NCBI GenBank assembly: GCA_963711255.1
Contig: CAVQDO010000011.1
Location: forward strand, 147,196-211,195
Length of the DNA stretch: 64,000 bases
Source: GCA-2746365 sp963711255
GTDB lineage: Bacteria > Pseudomonadota > Gammaproteobacteria > SZUA-229
Reading direction: 5' to 3'
The position numbers and the translations under genes are program-made. The notes below the pieces were generated by a model, which did no database searches, was not told the DNA's origin, and worked only from the letters and a program-made list of their open reading frames with translations. Below are positions 27,808 to 38,018 of this stretch, piece after piece (position 1 is the first letter of the stretch; every line of letters starts with the position of its first letter).

Positions 27808-30015
27808 TTACTTGGAGGTGTGGGTAAAGCTGCCGTCCCAGTCTTTGGCTGGTGGGTTGGCGCGGAAATGCATGATTCGATCAAGGTAAATTTTGTATAT
27901 CATGCGATCAGGATCGAGCTGGCTTAAAGCAAAGATTTCTCGCTCGGCTGCATCCCAGTTTTGCGCGCGATACTGCTTTATGCCGATATGAAACTGGCGT
28001 AAAAGTTTTCGCTCGTCCTTGCTGACCGTTTCTAACAGTCCCAGCGGTTCATATATGGTGACAGGTCTGTCCTTACCTTTAACACGCACACGATCAAGTT
28101 CACGATATTCGTATTCAGGTACTTCATGCCGGGTGAATTCGCTGGTTATGATATCGACACCATAGACTTTTGTCAGACCTTCAAGTCGTGAACCGAGATT
28201 CACTGAGTCACCCAGGATGGTATAGTCAACACGGAACTCTGAGCCTTTATTGCCGACATTCATAATACCGGTATTTACACCAACGCCTACATAGATATCA
28301 GGCCACTGTTTTTCACTAAACTCTTTACGAAGCTGCTTCATTTGTTCAATGATTGCTGTGGCCGCATTCAAGGCGTGCAGTGCATGTTGTTTATCTTCCA
28401 GCGGTGCACCCCAGAATGCCATCACGGCATCACCCATGTATTTATCGATGGTGCCTCGATTTTCGTGAATGACGCGGGTAATCGGTGTCAGAAAGGCATT
28501 GATATAACCGGTGAGTTCTTTTGGTTCCAGGCTTTCAGAAATGGATGTGAAACCGCGGACATCAGAAAACAATACGGACATTTCTCGCATTTCGCCGTCC
28601 AGGTTTATTTCGTCCATCTTCTTGCTCATTTCGTCGACAAGTTCTGGTGGCACGTATTGTCCAAACAGGTGGGCGAGTTGGCGCTTGCCGCGTGATTCAA
28701 CAAAAAATCCATACGTCATTTGCAGGGCAAATAACAGTATGACCAGTAAAACCGGGGCTGCAATCGGTAGTACCAGCAGTGAGACTGACCAGGCATAGAA
28801 GTTAGTTGCCACCAGTAGCACTACGCTACCAGTAATGACCAGGGTAGAGTAAAGCGCGGATAACACAGGCAGGGCAAAGGTTAGTGCTATGCCGAGAAAA
28901 CAGATTAATATAAATTCAAAACCCTGGGTGTAACCCGGTGAATGCATTATACGGTTATCAAGTATGCCCTGAATAATGTTGGCGTGTACTTCTACCCCGG
29001 GGTAGGCAGGTTCCAGAGGTGTGGTTCGTAAATCGAGCAGGCCAGGCGCGGATGTACCGAACAGGGCAAGTTTTCCTTTAAGCTTGTTTTTGTCGATTTT
29101 TTTATTCAGGACATCAGTTGCCGAAATGTAATCAAAGCTTTTTTGTCTGCCGATGTAAGGCACCAGGACGCCGGATCGCTGGTCAACGGGAATAGCCCTG
29201 TCACCAATGGCTACCCATTCAAGAAAAATATCCTGTCCGTCTGAATTGGGTGCAACCACCATCTGTATCGGTGGTGAGCCTAATGCCGCACGGGTTAATG
29301 CCAGGGCGAGTGATTCGTGGAGTTCATCGCCGAAAGTCTGCAATAACGGCACGCGACGGAAAACGCCGTCATCATCGAGCAAAACGTTGTCGAAGAAACC
29401 ACCGCTGAAGGCGCTGTCCTGAAGAATTTTCAGATTAGCAGTGAAGCCTTCGGGTTTATTAAGCGACAGGCTTTTAAGTGTGTTTTTATCCAGTTTTGTA
29501 ATCGCTGCTGGCAGGCTGCCCTTGATGGTGTCGGTGTCCATGACAAAGCCCATTACGGTCTTTCGGTTTTTTAAGGACTCGGCAAAGCGCTGGTCGTGCT
29601 GCAGTGATGAAATGACACGATGATATTCCTCGATAAATTTTTCATCATCACGCAGAGCGCCGTTAGCCATGTTGTTGAGCAATTTAGCGCCTTCGTCAAT
29701 ATCGGCTTCGGCGAAGACAATATCGTAACCAATGGCAGTGATTTCGTAGTAATCAAACAGGATGTCGTTTATACGAGCCAGTATGTTGCGGTTCCATGGC
29801 CACTGGCCAATTTCTTCCAGACTTTTTTCATCGATATCGACAATGACAACGTTTTTCTCGACATTGTCTGGTAAAGTCATTTTCAATCGCGCATCATACG
29901 CCTGATTTTCAAGGCTGGTTAATAACGGAAAATGTGCAACTCCGCCAACGTGGAGTAAAAAAATCAGGGTAAGGCCCAAACTTAATGCATATCGAATAAT
30001 GCGTTGAATATCCAC
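27808..30015 (-). CDS. CHASE2-domain adenylate/guanylate cyclase
   Basis: The 735-residue protein has an N-terminal membrane helix, a periplasmic CHASE2 domain (about 30-350; WPWNRNILARIND typical), three membrane helices (about 355-435) and a class III cyclase domain (about 470-650). Catalytic parts are visible: SVLFSDVRGFTSISE (metal-binding Asp), GDAVMAFWGAP and YTILGDSVNLGSRLEG. It should make cAMP or cGMP in response to an extracytoplasmic signal; the substrate cannot be fixed by eye. A C-terminal helical tail (about 655-735) resembles a TPR. The same CHASE2 input occurs in the Ser/Thr kinase at 41045-43738. Confidence 0.9.
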   Translation of the reverse strand: MDIQRIIRYALSLGLTLIFLLHVGGVAHFPLLTSLENQAYDARLKMTLPDNVEKNVVIVDIDEKSLEEIGQWPWNRNILARINDILFDYYEITAIGYDIVFAEADIDEGAKLLNNMANGALRDDEKFIEEYHRVISSLQHDQRFAESLKNRKTVMGFVMDTDTIKGSLPAAITKLDKNTLKSLSLNKPEGFTANLKILQDSAFSGGFFDNVLLDDDGVFRRVPLLQTFGDELHESLALALTRAALGSPPIQMVVAPNSDGQDIFLEWVAIGDRAIPVDQRSGVLVPYIGRQKSFDYISATDVLNKKIDKNKLKGKLALFGTSAPGLLDLRTTPLEPAYPGVEVHANIIQGILDNRIMHSPGYTQGFEFILICFLGIALTFALPVLSALYSTLVITGSVVLLVATNFYAWSVSLLVLPIAAPVLLVILLFALQMTYGFFVESRGKRQLAHLFGQYVPPELVDEMSKKMDEINLDGEMREMSVLFSDVRGFTSISESLEPKELTGYINAFLTPITRVIHENRGTIDKYMGDAVMAFWGAPLEDKQHALHALNAATAIIEQMKQLRKEFSEKQWPDIYVGVGVNTGIMNVGNKGSEFRVDYTILGDSVNLGSRLEGLTKVYGVDIITSEFTRHEVPEYEYRELDRVRVKGKDRPVTIYEPLGLLETVSKDERKLLRQFHIGIKQYRAQNWDAAEREIFALSQLDPDRMIYKIYLDRIMHFRANPPAKDWDGSFTHTSK

Positions 30016-30184
30016 GTCTTTTCCCTTTTTATTATTTTTACTTATAGTACTTGGAAAATAGCAAAAAACATACAGTAAAGCTACGAATACAGATTATGTA
30101 AGGAGTTTTATGTACAATTATTGCTGCTAATTAAAGAAATGCTGAGAATTTAATCCTTAGCGCAGAGACTGGAGCAACAAACAA

Positions 30185-30922
30185 GTGAAATTGAATGAGT
30201 TATTGTTAGGTGTAAATATTGATCATGTCGCTACATTACGTCAGGCGAGGGGTACGCGCTACCCTGATCCGGTTTATGCTGCGTTACAGGTAGAGCAGGC
30301 TGGTGCTGACAGTATTACCCTGCATTTACGTGAGGATCGACGCCATATACAGGACCGCGATGTTTACCTTCTGAAAGAGCGTATGCTCACCCGGATGAAT
30401 CTTGAGATGGCGGTTACTGATGAAATGCTGGCAATTGCCTGCGAGGTTAAACCTGAGGACTGTTGCCTGGTACCTGAAAAACGTGAAGAGCTGACAACTG
30501 AGGGCGGTCTTGATGTCGTGCGATTCGAGGCATCGATAACCGATGCCTGCGCCAGGCTGGCTGAAGCCGGGATTAAAGTGTCGCTGTTTATTGATGCAGA
30601 TATCAGGCAAATAGATGCTGCCAGGCGAACTGGCGCCCCGGTTATTGAAATTCATACAGGGCATTATGCAGATGCAGAGAACCAGGCAGTACGACAGCAG
30701 CTACTTAACGAAATAATTGTGGCCAGCGAGCATGCAGAAAGTATTGGTTTGCAGGTAAATGCAGGCCATGGTTTAAATCGGCAGAACCTGCATGATATTG
30801 CCTGTCTGCCGCCATTGAGAGAGTTAAATATAGGCCACGCGATAATTGCAGACAGTCTTTTTATGGGACTTGATAATGCGGTAAGGGAATACCGGAAGTT
30901 GATGCGCGAAGCCAGAGTTTAA
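30185..30922 (+). CDS. pdxJ: Pyridoxine 5'-phosphate synthase PdxJ
   Basis: The 245-residue TIM-barrel protein starts at GTG (30185) and has the PdxJ signatures LLGVNIDHVATLRQARGTRY and LHLREDRRHIQDRDV, with the acidic active-site segment and INAGHGLN-type ending (VNAGHGLNRQNL). It condenses 1-deoxyxylulose 5-phosphate with 3-amino-2-oxopropyl phosphate in vitamin B6 synthesis. It is transcribed alone, convergent with the BarA-like kinase gene; recO and acpS, its common neighbours, are not here. Confidence 0.96.
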   Translation: MKLNELLLGVNIDHVATLRQARGTRYPDPVYAALQVEQAGADSITLHLREDRRHIQDRDVYLLKERMLTRMNLEMAVTDEMLAIACEVKPEDCCLVPEKREELTTEGGLDVVRFEASITDACARLAEAGIKVSLFIDADIRQIDAARRTGAPVIEIHTGHYADAENQAVRQQLLNEIIVASEHAESIGLQVNAGHGLNRQNLHDIACLPPLRELNIGHAIIADSLFMGLDNAVREYRKLMREARV

Positions 30923-30937
30923 TGGTTGAACACCATT

Positions 30938-33697
30938 TTATAATTTAAAGCTTTCAACCTCGCTAATTGCTTTCAGTAATAACCGGGATTCTTTCACAAT
31001 ATCAAATTTTATATTTTGATTGATCAGGTTTTCAATATGGCTACTGATTTTCTGCAGTTCTTCAGTTCCACAACAGCGGCTTGCGCCATGTAATTTATGT
31101 GCCTGGTTATAGAGCTCGGCCAGGTCATTGTTGTTCATTGCAAATGCTATTGCCTCACTGTAGCTATTCAGCTCTGCACGTAACATGGTGAAGAGCTCGT
31201 AGGCAAGCTCTTCATTATTACCGGTAAATTCTTTCGCGCGTTCAATTGAAAATACCGACTTGTTGTTTGTAGTTGCTTCCTTACTATCGGAAACAGCTTC
31301 GAGTTCATTGTGTTCACTTATCTGCGAAATATTTATAGGTTCTTTTAATATCCACTGGTTGATTACTTTTTGTAAAATAGCATCACTGACGGGCTTTATT
31401 AATATGCCGTTCATACCGGATTTGATAACATTTTCTTTCTCATGAGTCAGGGCGTTAGCAGTCAATGCAATGATGACGGGCTGTTTTCCCGGTGTGATTT
31501 CACGAATTTTTTTAGTGGTTTCATAACCATCGATACCTGGCATATGAAGATCCATAAAGATAATATCGAATGAGTTCATGCAGGCATAATCAATTGCCTG
31601 TGCACCAGACATGGCGGTGGTGACGCGCGCATTGTTTTTGTGCAGAATTATTTCTGCCAATCGTAAGTTTACTTCGTTATCATCGACCACCAGAATATTG
31701 ATTTTTGACCAGTCATTTATATCAAGCTCTGCCTGTTTATCTATGCCCATGTCCTGCTCGCTGGCGTTGCGATTAATGGTATTAAAGATTTTCTGCTTTA
31801 CGCGTTCGATTTTTTCGGAGGTAAACACTGAGCTATCAAAATTATTTTGTTGTAAATCTCTAAGCTTTTTATGTGAAGGTGTACTGGCGATCAATAAAGA
31901 GGGGATAGAGAAACTCAGCTTGCTGAGGAAATCAGCTATGTTTTTACTAATGATATCTTTTCGACTTAGAAAAAGCACAATAATGTCATTATGTCTTTCA
32001 ATTTCAGCCAGGTTCGTTAGTTCCTCAAATGTGTAGTCATTGACCAGGCATTGTGCATTATCAAGGTGTGTCTTGAATGTCTGGGTTGCTATAAAGTGAT
32101 TGCTGATCAAGGCGACTTTTTTATTTGCCAGATCGGATTGCGTGTGGGCTTCCGGTACAGGTATTACAGGGATGCTGAACCAGAAAGTTGAGCCTTCACT
32201 TTCGGTGCTGTCAAAACCTATTTCACCGTTCATTAGCAGTGTCAGTTTTCTTGAAATAACCAGTCCCAGTCCTGTTCCGCCAAAGCGCCGGGTTATGCTG
32301 GTATCAGCCTGGGTGAAAGCTTTGAACAGTTTCTTTTTGTCGCTGCTGCTCATGCCAATTCCTGTATCCGAGACACTGAATTTCAAACTGGTCTCGTTAT
32401 TATCAATTTCTCCCAGAGTAACCTGGAGATAGACATAGCCTTCATCGGTGAACTTTATTGCGTTACCAATCAGGTTTGTCAGTATCTGGTGTATACGAAA
32501 TGGATCGGATTTAATTGAAGCTGGAATTGTTTTGTCAATTCTGTAAAAAAGCTCAATATTCTTCTCAAGAGCAGTAGGACTTAATAAGTTTATAATATCT
32601 TCAATAATATTTATCAGGTTGAACTCACTGGTGGAAATTTCAGTTTTTCCTGATTCAATTTTTGATAAATCGAGAATGTCATTAATGATTTCCAGCAGAT
32701 TTTTTGATGACTTTTGTATTGTGCTGGCGTAGTCTTCCTGTTGCTCGGTGAGACTGGTGCTTCGCAATAATTCTGTAAAACCAATAATACCGCTCAATGG
32801 TGTCCTTATTTCATGGCTCATATTCGCCAGAAACTCGGATTTAGCATTGCTGGCATAGATGGCTTTTGACCGTGTTATATCAAGTTCAGCATTTCTTATT
32901 TCCAGCTCTTCCATGGTTTGCTGTAGTTCATGGGTGTACTCACTCAGCTGGTTTTCCATGTCTGATTGTGAATGCTTTAGTTCTTCAGTCATGTGAACAA
33001 TGCAAGATTGCAAGATTCCTATTTCACCAGTTCCATCTTTTTCCATCACAGTATCAAGGTTACCGGCAGCTATGTTTCTCACGGTATTTGTAAGTGATTT
33101 AATTGGTTTTGTTATCGAGTAACTACTTTTAATAATGAAGGCAATAGCGATTAAAAGAATAATCAGCGTTATTGCCGCACCACTTTTAATATGTGTTACT
33201 TTTTCTCTGATAGCATGATACGTTGTTAATGTTACTACTACATTGCCAATTTTGTTGCTGCTGAAGCTGTTGGCAGGTGTTGCATTGGTATCATCGTCTA
33301 CGGGCACTTCTTCGGAAAGAATGGGTGAGCTAAATGTTAGTTGTTTTTCGTCATTGAATAGTTTGTCAAAAAATTGAATTTCCCTATTTGTTGTATTCTG
33401 TGCTTCCTTTATGTCAAGAATGTTGTTGTTATATTTGTCCTGTATCTGGATTCGAATGACAGCCTCATTTTGTATGATTGTTTCTATTAAAGGCTTAATT
33501 AAATCTGTGTTGCCTGAATAAACGGCATATTCAGCAGAAGGCGATAGTTGTTTTGCTATTAAATTACCGTGTTTGTTTAATGAGTCAGTGATATAGCTGA
33601 ACTGGTTCAGCATAAAGTATGCGGTAAGTATTGCGGCGGTAATAAGTGCCGGCAGTACTGAAATTATAATAATTCGATGACTAATGTTTAGTTTCAT
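30938..33697 (-). CDS. barA: BarA/GacS-type hybrid sensor histidine kinase
   Basis: From the ATG at 33695-33697 (MKLNISHRIIIISVLPALI) the 919-residue protein has a membrane helix, a periplasmic loop (about 35-165), a second helix, HAMP, a HisKA domain with the phospho-His in ANMSHEIRTPLSGI, HATPase_c, a degenerate receiver, a true receiver (ILVVDDNEVN, MDLHMPGIDG) and a C-terminal HPt domain (AHKLHGASRCCG). This is the BarA/GacS order, and the cysM-rlmD neighbourhood agrees. The family controls Csr/Rsm small RNAs through UvrY/GacA. The gene begins one base after the stop of a periplasmic binding protein gene, as the third gene of a TonB receptor operon. An in-frame start at 33736 is possible. 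Confidence 0.85.
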   Translation of the reverse strand: MKLNISHRIIIISVLPALITAAILTAYFMLNQFSYITDSLNKHGNLIAKQLSPSAEYAVYSGNTDLIKPLIETIIQNEAVIRIQIQDKYNNNILDIKEAQNTTNREIQFFDKLFNDEKQLTFSSPILSEEVPVDDDTNATPANSFSSNKIGNVVVTLTTYHAIREKVTHIKSGAAITLIILLIAIAFIIKSSYSITKPIKSLTNTVRNIAAGNLDTVMEKDGTGEIGILQSCIVHMTEELKHSQSDMENQLSEYTHELQQTMEELEIRNAELDITRSKAIYASNAKSEFLANMSHEIRTPLSGIIGFTELLRSTSLTEQQEDYASTIQKSSKNLLEIINDILDLSKIESGKTEISTSEFNLINIIEDIINLLSPTALEKNIELFYRIDKTIPASIKSDPFRIHQILTNLIGNAIKFTDEGYVYLQVTLGEIDNNETSLKFSVSDTGIGMSSSDKKKLFKAFTQADTSITRRFGGTGLGLVISRKLTLLMNGEIGFDSTESEGSTFWFSIPVIPVPEAHTQSDLANKKVALISNHFIATQTFKTHLDNAQCLVNDYTFEELTNLAEIERHNDIIVLFLSRKDIISKNIADFLSKLSFSIPSLLIASTPSHKKLRDLQQNNFDSSVFTSEKIERVKQKIFNTINRNASEQDMGIDKQAELDINDWSKINILVVDDNEVNLRLAEIILHKNNARVTTAMSGAQAIDYACMNSFDIIFMDLHMPGIDGYETTKKIREITPGKQPVIIALTANALTHEKENVIKSGMNGILIKPVSDAILQKVINQWILKEPINISQISEHNELEAVSDSKEATTNNKSVFSIERAKEFTGNNEELAYELFTMLRAELNSYSEAIAFAMNNNDLAELYNQAHKLHGASRCCGTEELQKISSHIENLINQNIKFDIVKESRLLLKAISEVESFKL

Positions 33698-33698
33698 T

Positions 33699-34709
33699 TT
33701 AACGGTCTTTCTCGTTGGTCTTGGTCGAGTTATCAATCGCGTGTTTGATTTCTTTTATATCAGGAATAGTGATATCAAGAGCCTTAAATACCTGCGAGTT
33801 AAAGCTGATGTCATAATCTGCAGGGTAATTAATGGTGTGTTCAAAGCGGTAGCCATGGTCTATATAATATTCTATAAGTGAAACGGCACTGCTGGATAGT
33901 TGTTTGCTGTTACTGTAAATGGAGGCCAGCGCGCCAGACCTGGTGAAGCTTTTTGAAAATGCAATGACGGGCTTTCTATATCGATAGCTGGTCAGCAGAA
34001 TGTTTTTTACGGTATTACTGTTATAGATATCTTTATTTGGCAGTGCCAGCAATAGATCCGAGTGGGTTAAAGCATCTTTGACATTGTCAGTCAGTTTATT
34101 TCTGTCTGTTGTTTTAGTTTCGTATACTGTGATTCCTTTAGTATTTTTGCAGGCTAGTATGGCCTCTCTGGTATAAGATTTATTTTCCCTGGTTAGTATG
34201 CTTATGCTGTTCCAGTCCGGGTTGATGGCTTTAATGAATGTCAGCTGCCGGCAATAGGGTTGTGTCATATACAGGACGGAATTTTTGTCTGTATTTTTTT
34301 TGTCCAGTTTAAATTTATCCGGTGTTGTAGTGATATGCATAACGCCTGTTTCCGGGAAACTGGTTCTTGCATATTCAATACTGGTAGTTCCAGCAGCGAT
34401 TACAAGATCTGGTTCTATGCTTTCTGGTATTCTATCTTCAGTAGTACTGGTTGTGATAATGATGTCTGTGCGTTTATCCAGAAATGATTCTGATATGTTC
34501 TGGGTAATAGTTGAGACCAGGGCGTTATCTGGCTCGTATATAATGTGGATTTGGTGTTTGATATCAGCATTACTAATATGCTTGCCGGCAGTCTGATTAT
34601 CTGCGCATACGTGGTTGCAGTTTGCTATAAAAATTACAGGCAAAAGCAAGCTGCCATACAGGCTTTTAAGCCTGCTTTGTAGAAGAAATCCTTGTCCTGC
34701 CTTAGTCAT
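33699..34709 (-). CDS. Periplasmic ABC-type substrate-binding protein (TrpX-like)
   Basis: The 336-residue product has a signal peptide (SLLLPVIFIANCNHVCA) and a two-lobe periplasmic binding fold of the ABC_sub_bind (TrpX/YtfQ-like) type: a first lobe with IIYEPDNALVSTITQ and PDLVIAAGTTSIEYA, a second with DLLLALPNKDIYN and YRKPVIAFSKSFTRSGAL. There is no permease or ATPase gene nearby, so it may pass ligand information rather than feed transport. It lies 17 bases after the TonB receptor gene and one base before the BarA-like kinase gene. The ligand is unknown. Confidence 0.75.
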   Translation of the reverse strand: MTKAGQGFLLQSRLKSLYGSLLLPVIFIANCNHVCADNQTAGKHISNADIKHQIHIIYEPDNALVSTITQNISESFLDKRTDIIITTSTTEDRIPESIEPDLVIAAGTTSIEYARTSFPETGVMHITTTPDKFKLDKKNTDKNSVLYMTQPYCRQLTFIKAINPDWNSISILTRENKSYTREAILACKNTKGITVYETKTTDRNKLTDNVKDALTHSDLLLALPNKDIYNSNTVKNILLTSYRYRKPVIAFSKSFTRSGALASIYSNSKQLSSSAVSLIEYYIDHGYRFEHTINYPADYDISFNSQVFKALDITIPDIKEIKHAIDNSTKTNEKDR

Positions 34710-34726
34710 CTATCTTTATTTTGCTG

Positions 34727-36811
34727 TTAAAAGCTTAATCTGAGATCCAGGTATGCCAATCTGCTATGCACTGCTGCTGGCGCCGCACTACTGTCTGGTT
34801 CAACCAGGTAGTCACTATAGTCGCCAAGAAGGTTCTTAAGAACTAACGAAACACTGCCTTTTGTTTCATTGAAGCGCAGGCTTCTTGATAGACGTATATC
34901 AAGCGTGTCGTAATCGTTTGATCCACCGCGTGAATCTGTCCACTTGAAAGACTCAACATAATAATAAGACATGCTGCCGCTATAGATGTCGTTAAGTTTC
35001 TTTGTAGCCATTAACGAAAAACTATGTTGTGGAGCTGACATGGTTATTGATTCGGAGTTGCTTTGTATGTTGATAATGGCGCCACTGGCTATCAGCCTTA
35101 AGCTCGGGTCTATATGGTAGTCGAGTTCCAGTTCAAGGCCGGTTGTTTCGCTATTAATCGGGTTTTGAAAAAATAATACGGTATTTTGTGCTGTTGGGTC
35201 ACCTATCTGAGAAATATCATCAGGTACGTTATCGCCAATAGCGGGGTCAACATCTGCGCGTTTAGTATCAATGAAGTCTGAAACATCATCATGGAATAAA
35301 CGGGCGTTAAATAACAGTGCGGAATTCAGAAAATTACCAAAATATACAATTTCCCGGCTAATGATTTTTTCGTTTTCAAGGTTGGCATTACCAAGAATGT
35401 ACTGGTCCAGCAGTGTCGTTCCGACAGGTACGCCAGAAACCGCTAGCTCAGTAGAAAAAGTCAGGTCGCCTTTTGCTTCGTATATGAATGGGCTTCGAAT
35501 GGCCTGGCTAATGCCTATGCGAAATCTATGCTGTTTATTTATAGAATGGGTGAATGATAGTCTTGGTGACAACTCAGAGTCGGTTACATCATTCTTTTCT
35601 GCCAGTGCGCCAAAATTAATTATGTTGCGCTGGTTCAGATGCCACTCGACGTTTGCAAAGCTGCGAAACTGCTTATGTTTGACATCATCTTCAGTGCCTA
35701 AATAAAGAGGTGCGCGTGCGATATCGGTCTGTCCACTTAGTCCCCAGCTGAATTTAAGAGTATCACTGGGAGAAATAAAATGGGTAAATTCCAGGTTATG
35801 TCTTTCTGTTCTTATGTTGCCATTTACATCAAGGATAAACGGGTCAAATGGTGGCAGGCTAAAAGGGTCGGATAATGATTTGTCAATTTTGTCTGACAGG
35901 TTGTAGTAGTATTGAACGAGTATGCTATTTTTTTGATCGATTGCATTTTCCCATTTTATAAACTGGAAAAAAGTTGTGTTTTCGACGGTACGTGCCAGTG
36001 GAAATAGATTACTGTAATTCCGGTCAGTTTGCTGCCTGTTTCTGCCGATGCCACCCTGGTAGGAAACGGTATTGCTATTATCGGCCTGGTAGTCAAGACG
36101 ATAGTCAACATTATTACTATTGGCATCATCGGGATAATCGAATTGATTGCTGCTATCAAGGCCTGCATCGTTAAATGTAGATAGAGTTACACGATAATCC
36201 AGCTTGTCCTTGTTGCCACCATAACGGTATGTCAGGTCGGCAATGTCATTGTTGCCAATATTGGACTGTAAGAATGACCCCTGATCTTCTATGGCGGTGC
36301 GGGTAATGATGTTAATTGCGGCCTGAAAGCTGTTGGAACCGTAGGTGGCAAGGTTGGGGCCGCGTGAGACTTCTATACGTTCAATGTCATTAATATTAAC
36401 GGGTATTGATTTCCAGTTGATGCCGCCAAATAAAGGTTCGTAGATTGATCGGCCATCAACAAGTACCTGCATCTGTTTGGAAAACTGATCGCTATGACCA
36501 TGATAGGCGATTACGTATTTTGGCTCATCACCAAACTCGTTGCCGCTATATCCAACCTGCATGCCAGGGATAAGACGCAATACTTCAGGAATGGTTCTGG
36601 CGCCTGATGCCTCAATTGTTTCACGATCAATTATCGAGATGCTGACTGCCGCGTCTGATACTGATTGCTCAAGTCGATTGGCTGACAGAACAATGGGCAT
36701 ATCAAAAAACAGTTCATCTTCAGTCGCATATATCGCTGCTGGATTAGATAGTAAAACGGTTAGAAGCAGGTGGCTGAATAATTTGTTACGAATGAGTATT
36801 TTAAAATTCAC
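34727..36811 (-). CDS. TonB-dependent outer-membrane receptor
   Basis: The 694-residue protein has a signal peptide ending near IYA, a plug domain (about 40-165: SISIIDRETIEASGARTIPE, then VRLIPG-like and ISRGPNLATYGSNSF motifs) and a C-terminal barrel (about 190-694) ending LDLRLSF. This layout is shared by colicin I / vitamin B12-type receptors that take up siderophores, cobalamin or other ligands with TonB energy. No clear TonB box is seen before the plug. It is the first gene of the three-gene operon with the binding protein and BarA-like kinase and is divergent from cysM. Confidence 0.88.
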   Translation of the reverse strand: MNFKILIRNKLFSHLLLTVLLSNPAAIYATEDELFFDMPIVLSANRLEQSVSDAAVSISIIDRETIEASGARTIPEVLRLIPGMQVGYSGNEFGDEPKYVIAYHGHSDQFSKQMQVLVDGRSIYEPLFGGINWKSIPVNINDIERIEVSRGPNLATYGSNSFQAAINIITRTAIEDQGSFLQSNIGNNDIADLTYRYGGNKDKLDYRVTLSTFNDAGLDSSNQFDYPDDANSNNVDYRLDYQADNSNTVSYQGGIGRNRQQTDRNYSNLFPLARTVENTTFFQFIKWENAIDQKNSILVQYYYNLSDKIDKSLSDPFSLPPFDPFILDVNGNIRTERHNLEFTHFISPSDTLKFSWGLSGQTDIARAPLYLGTEDDVKHKQFRSFANVEWHLNQRNIINFGALAEKNDVTDSELSPRLSFTHSINKQHRFRIGISQAIRSPFIYEAKGDLTFSTELAVSGVPVGTTLLDQYILGNANLENEKIISREIVYFGNFLNSALLFNARLFHDDVSDFIDTKRADVDPAIGDNVPDDISQIGDPTAQNTVLFFQNPINSETTGLELELDYHIDPSLRLIASGAIINIQSNSESITMSAPQHSFSLMATKKLNDIYSGSMSYYYVESFKWTDSRGGSNDYDTLDIRLSRSLRFNETKGSVSLVLKNLLGDYSDYLVEPDSSAAPAAVHSRLAYLDLRLSF

Positions 36812-36919
36812 AATATTATTAATTATATGAAGTGGTTAACAGAAATTAATGTAAAATATGAGCATTACTTTACAGTATTATAGTCTGACATATGGCAGAA
36901 TTTTACACCTGGATAATGA

Positions 36920-37825
36920 ATGCAAATGAATAAGAACAAGTTTTTAACCCTGGCAGATACGGTAGGCAATACGCCCTTAATCCGTCTGCAACGAATGGCG
37001 CAGGGAAATTCCAATACGATACTGCTTAAGCTGGAAGGTAATAATCCTGCAGGTTCAGTAAAAGACCGTCCTGCACTCAACATGATTACACAGGCGCAAA
37101 AACGCGGTGAGATAAAACCGGGCGATACCCTGATAGAAGCGACTAGCGGTAATACCGGTATTGCACTGGCAATGGCTGCAGCAGTAATGGGTTATCGTAT
37201 GGTTTTAATTATGCCCGATAATATGAGTGAAGAACGTCGCGCTGCTATGAAAGCCTATGGTGCTGAGCTGATATCCGTTACCCAGCAGGAAAGTATGGAA
37301 GGGGCGCGTGACCTGGCCTTAAAAATGCAGGACGAGGGTAAGGGAATAGTGCTGGATCAGTTTAATAATCCTGATAATTCAAACGCGCATTATTTAACCA
37401 CCGGTCCCGAAATCTGGCAGCAAACTGCGGGTTCAATTACCCACTTTGTCAGTGCCATGGGGACCACGGGCACAATTATGGGTACTTCACGTTATTTAAA
37501 AGAGCAAAATGCTGATGTGCAGATAGTTGGCGTGCAGCCGGAAGAGGGATCACGTATTCCTGGGATACGCCGTTGGCCTGAAGAATATCTCCCCGGGATT
37601 TTTGATGCCGCAAGAGTTGACTGTACACTGGATGTCAGTCAGCAGGAAGCCGAGGAGACCACGCGCCAGCTGGCTCAACAGGAAGGTATTTTCTGTGGTG
37701 TTTCCTCTGGTGGTGCGCTTGCGGCATCTCTTAAATTGAGTCAAGGACTCGAAGACGCCATTATCGTTTCTATTGTTTGTGATCGTGGCGACCGCTATTT
37801 ATCGACCGGTATTTTTCCCGGTTAA
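36920..37825 (+). CDS. cysM: Cysteine synthase B
   Basis: The 301-residue PLP enzyme begins TLADTVGNTPLIRLQRM and has the PLP-binding lysine in NNPAGSVKDRPALNM and the phosphate loop EATSGNTGIALAMAA. The region RRWPEEYLPGIFDAARVD is typical of CysM rather than CysK. It makes cysteine from O-acetylserine and sulfide or thiosulfate. The start is at 36920 with GGA seven bases upstream; another ATG lies at 36926. It is followed 193 bases later by rlmD. Confidence 0.93.
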   Translation: MQMNKNKFLTLADTVGNTPLIRLQRMAQGNSNTILLKLEGNNPAGSVKDRPALNMITQAQKRGEIKPGDTLIEATSGNTGIALAMAAAVMGYRMVLIMPDNMSEERRAAMKAYGAELISVTQQESMEGARDLALKMQDEGKGIVLDQFNNPDNSNAHYLTTGPEIWQQTAGSITHFVSAMGTTGTIMGTSRYLKEQNADVQIVGVQPEEGSRIPGIRRWPEEYLPGIFDAARVDCTLDVSQQEAEETTRQLAQQEGIFCGVSSGGALAASLKLSQGLEDAIIVSIVCDRGDRYLSTGIFPG

Positions 37826-38018
37826 ACCAGTTGAAATATAGCACCTGATAAATGCTTTTTATAATGTCCTTTGCGTGAAATCAATATAATCTAACAATAT
37901 AATCATCAGGCTCGAACGGCAACAGACACTTTTGTTAATAGATTAATCCTATTACAGGAAACAGCCAGTTGCGTACATCAACGTGAGCTATATCAAAAAG
38001 AAATCTGGATAAATACCT

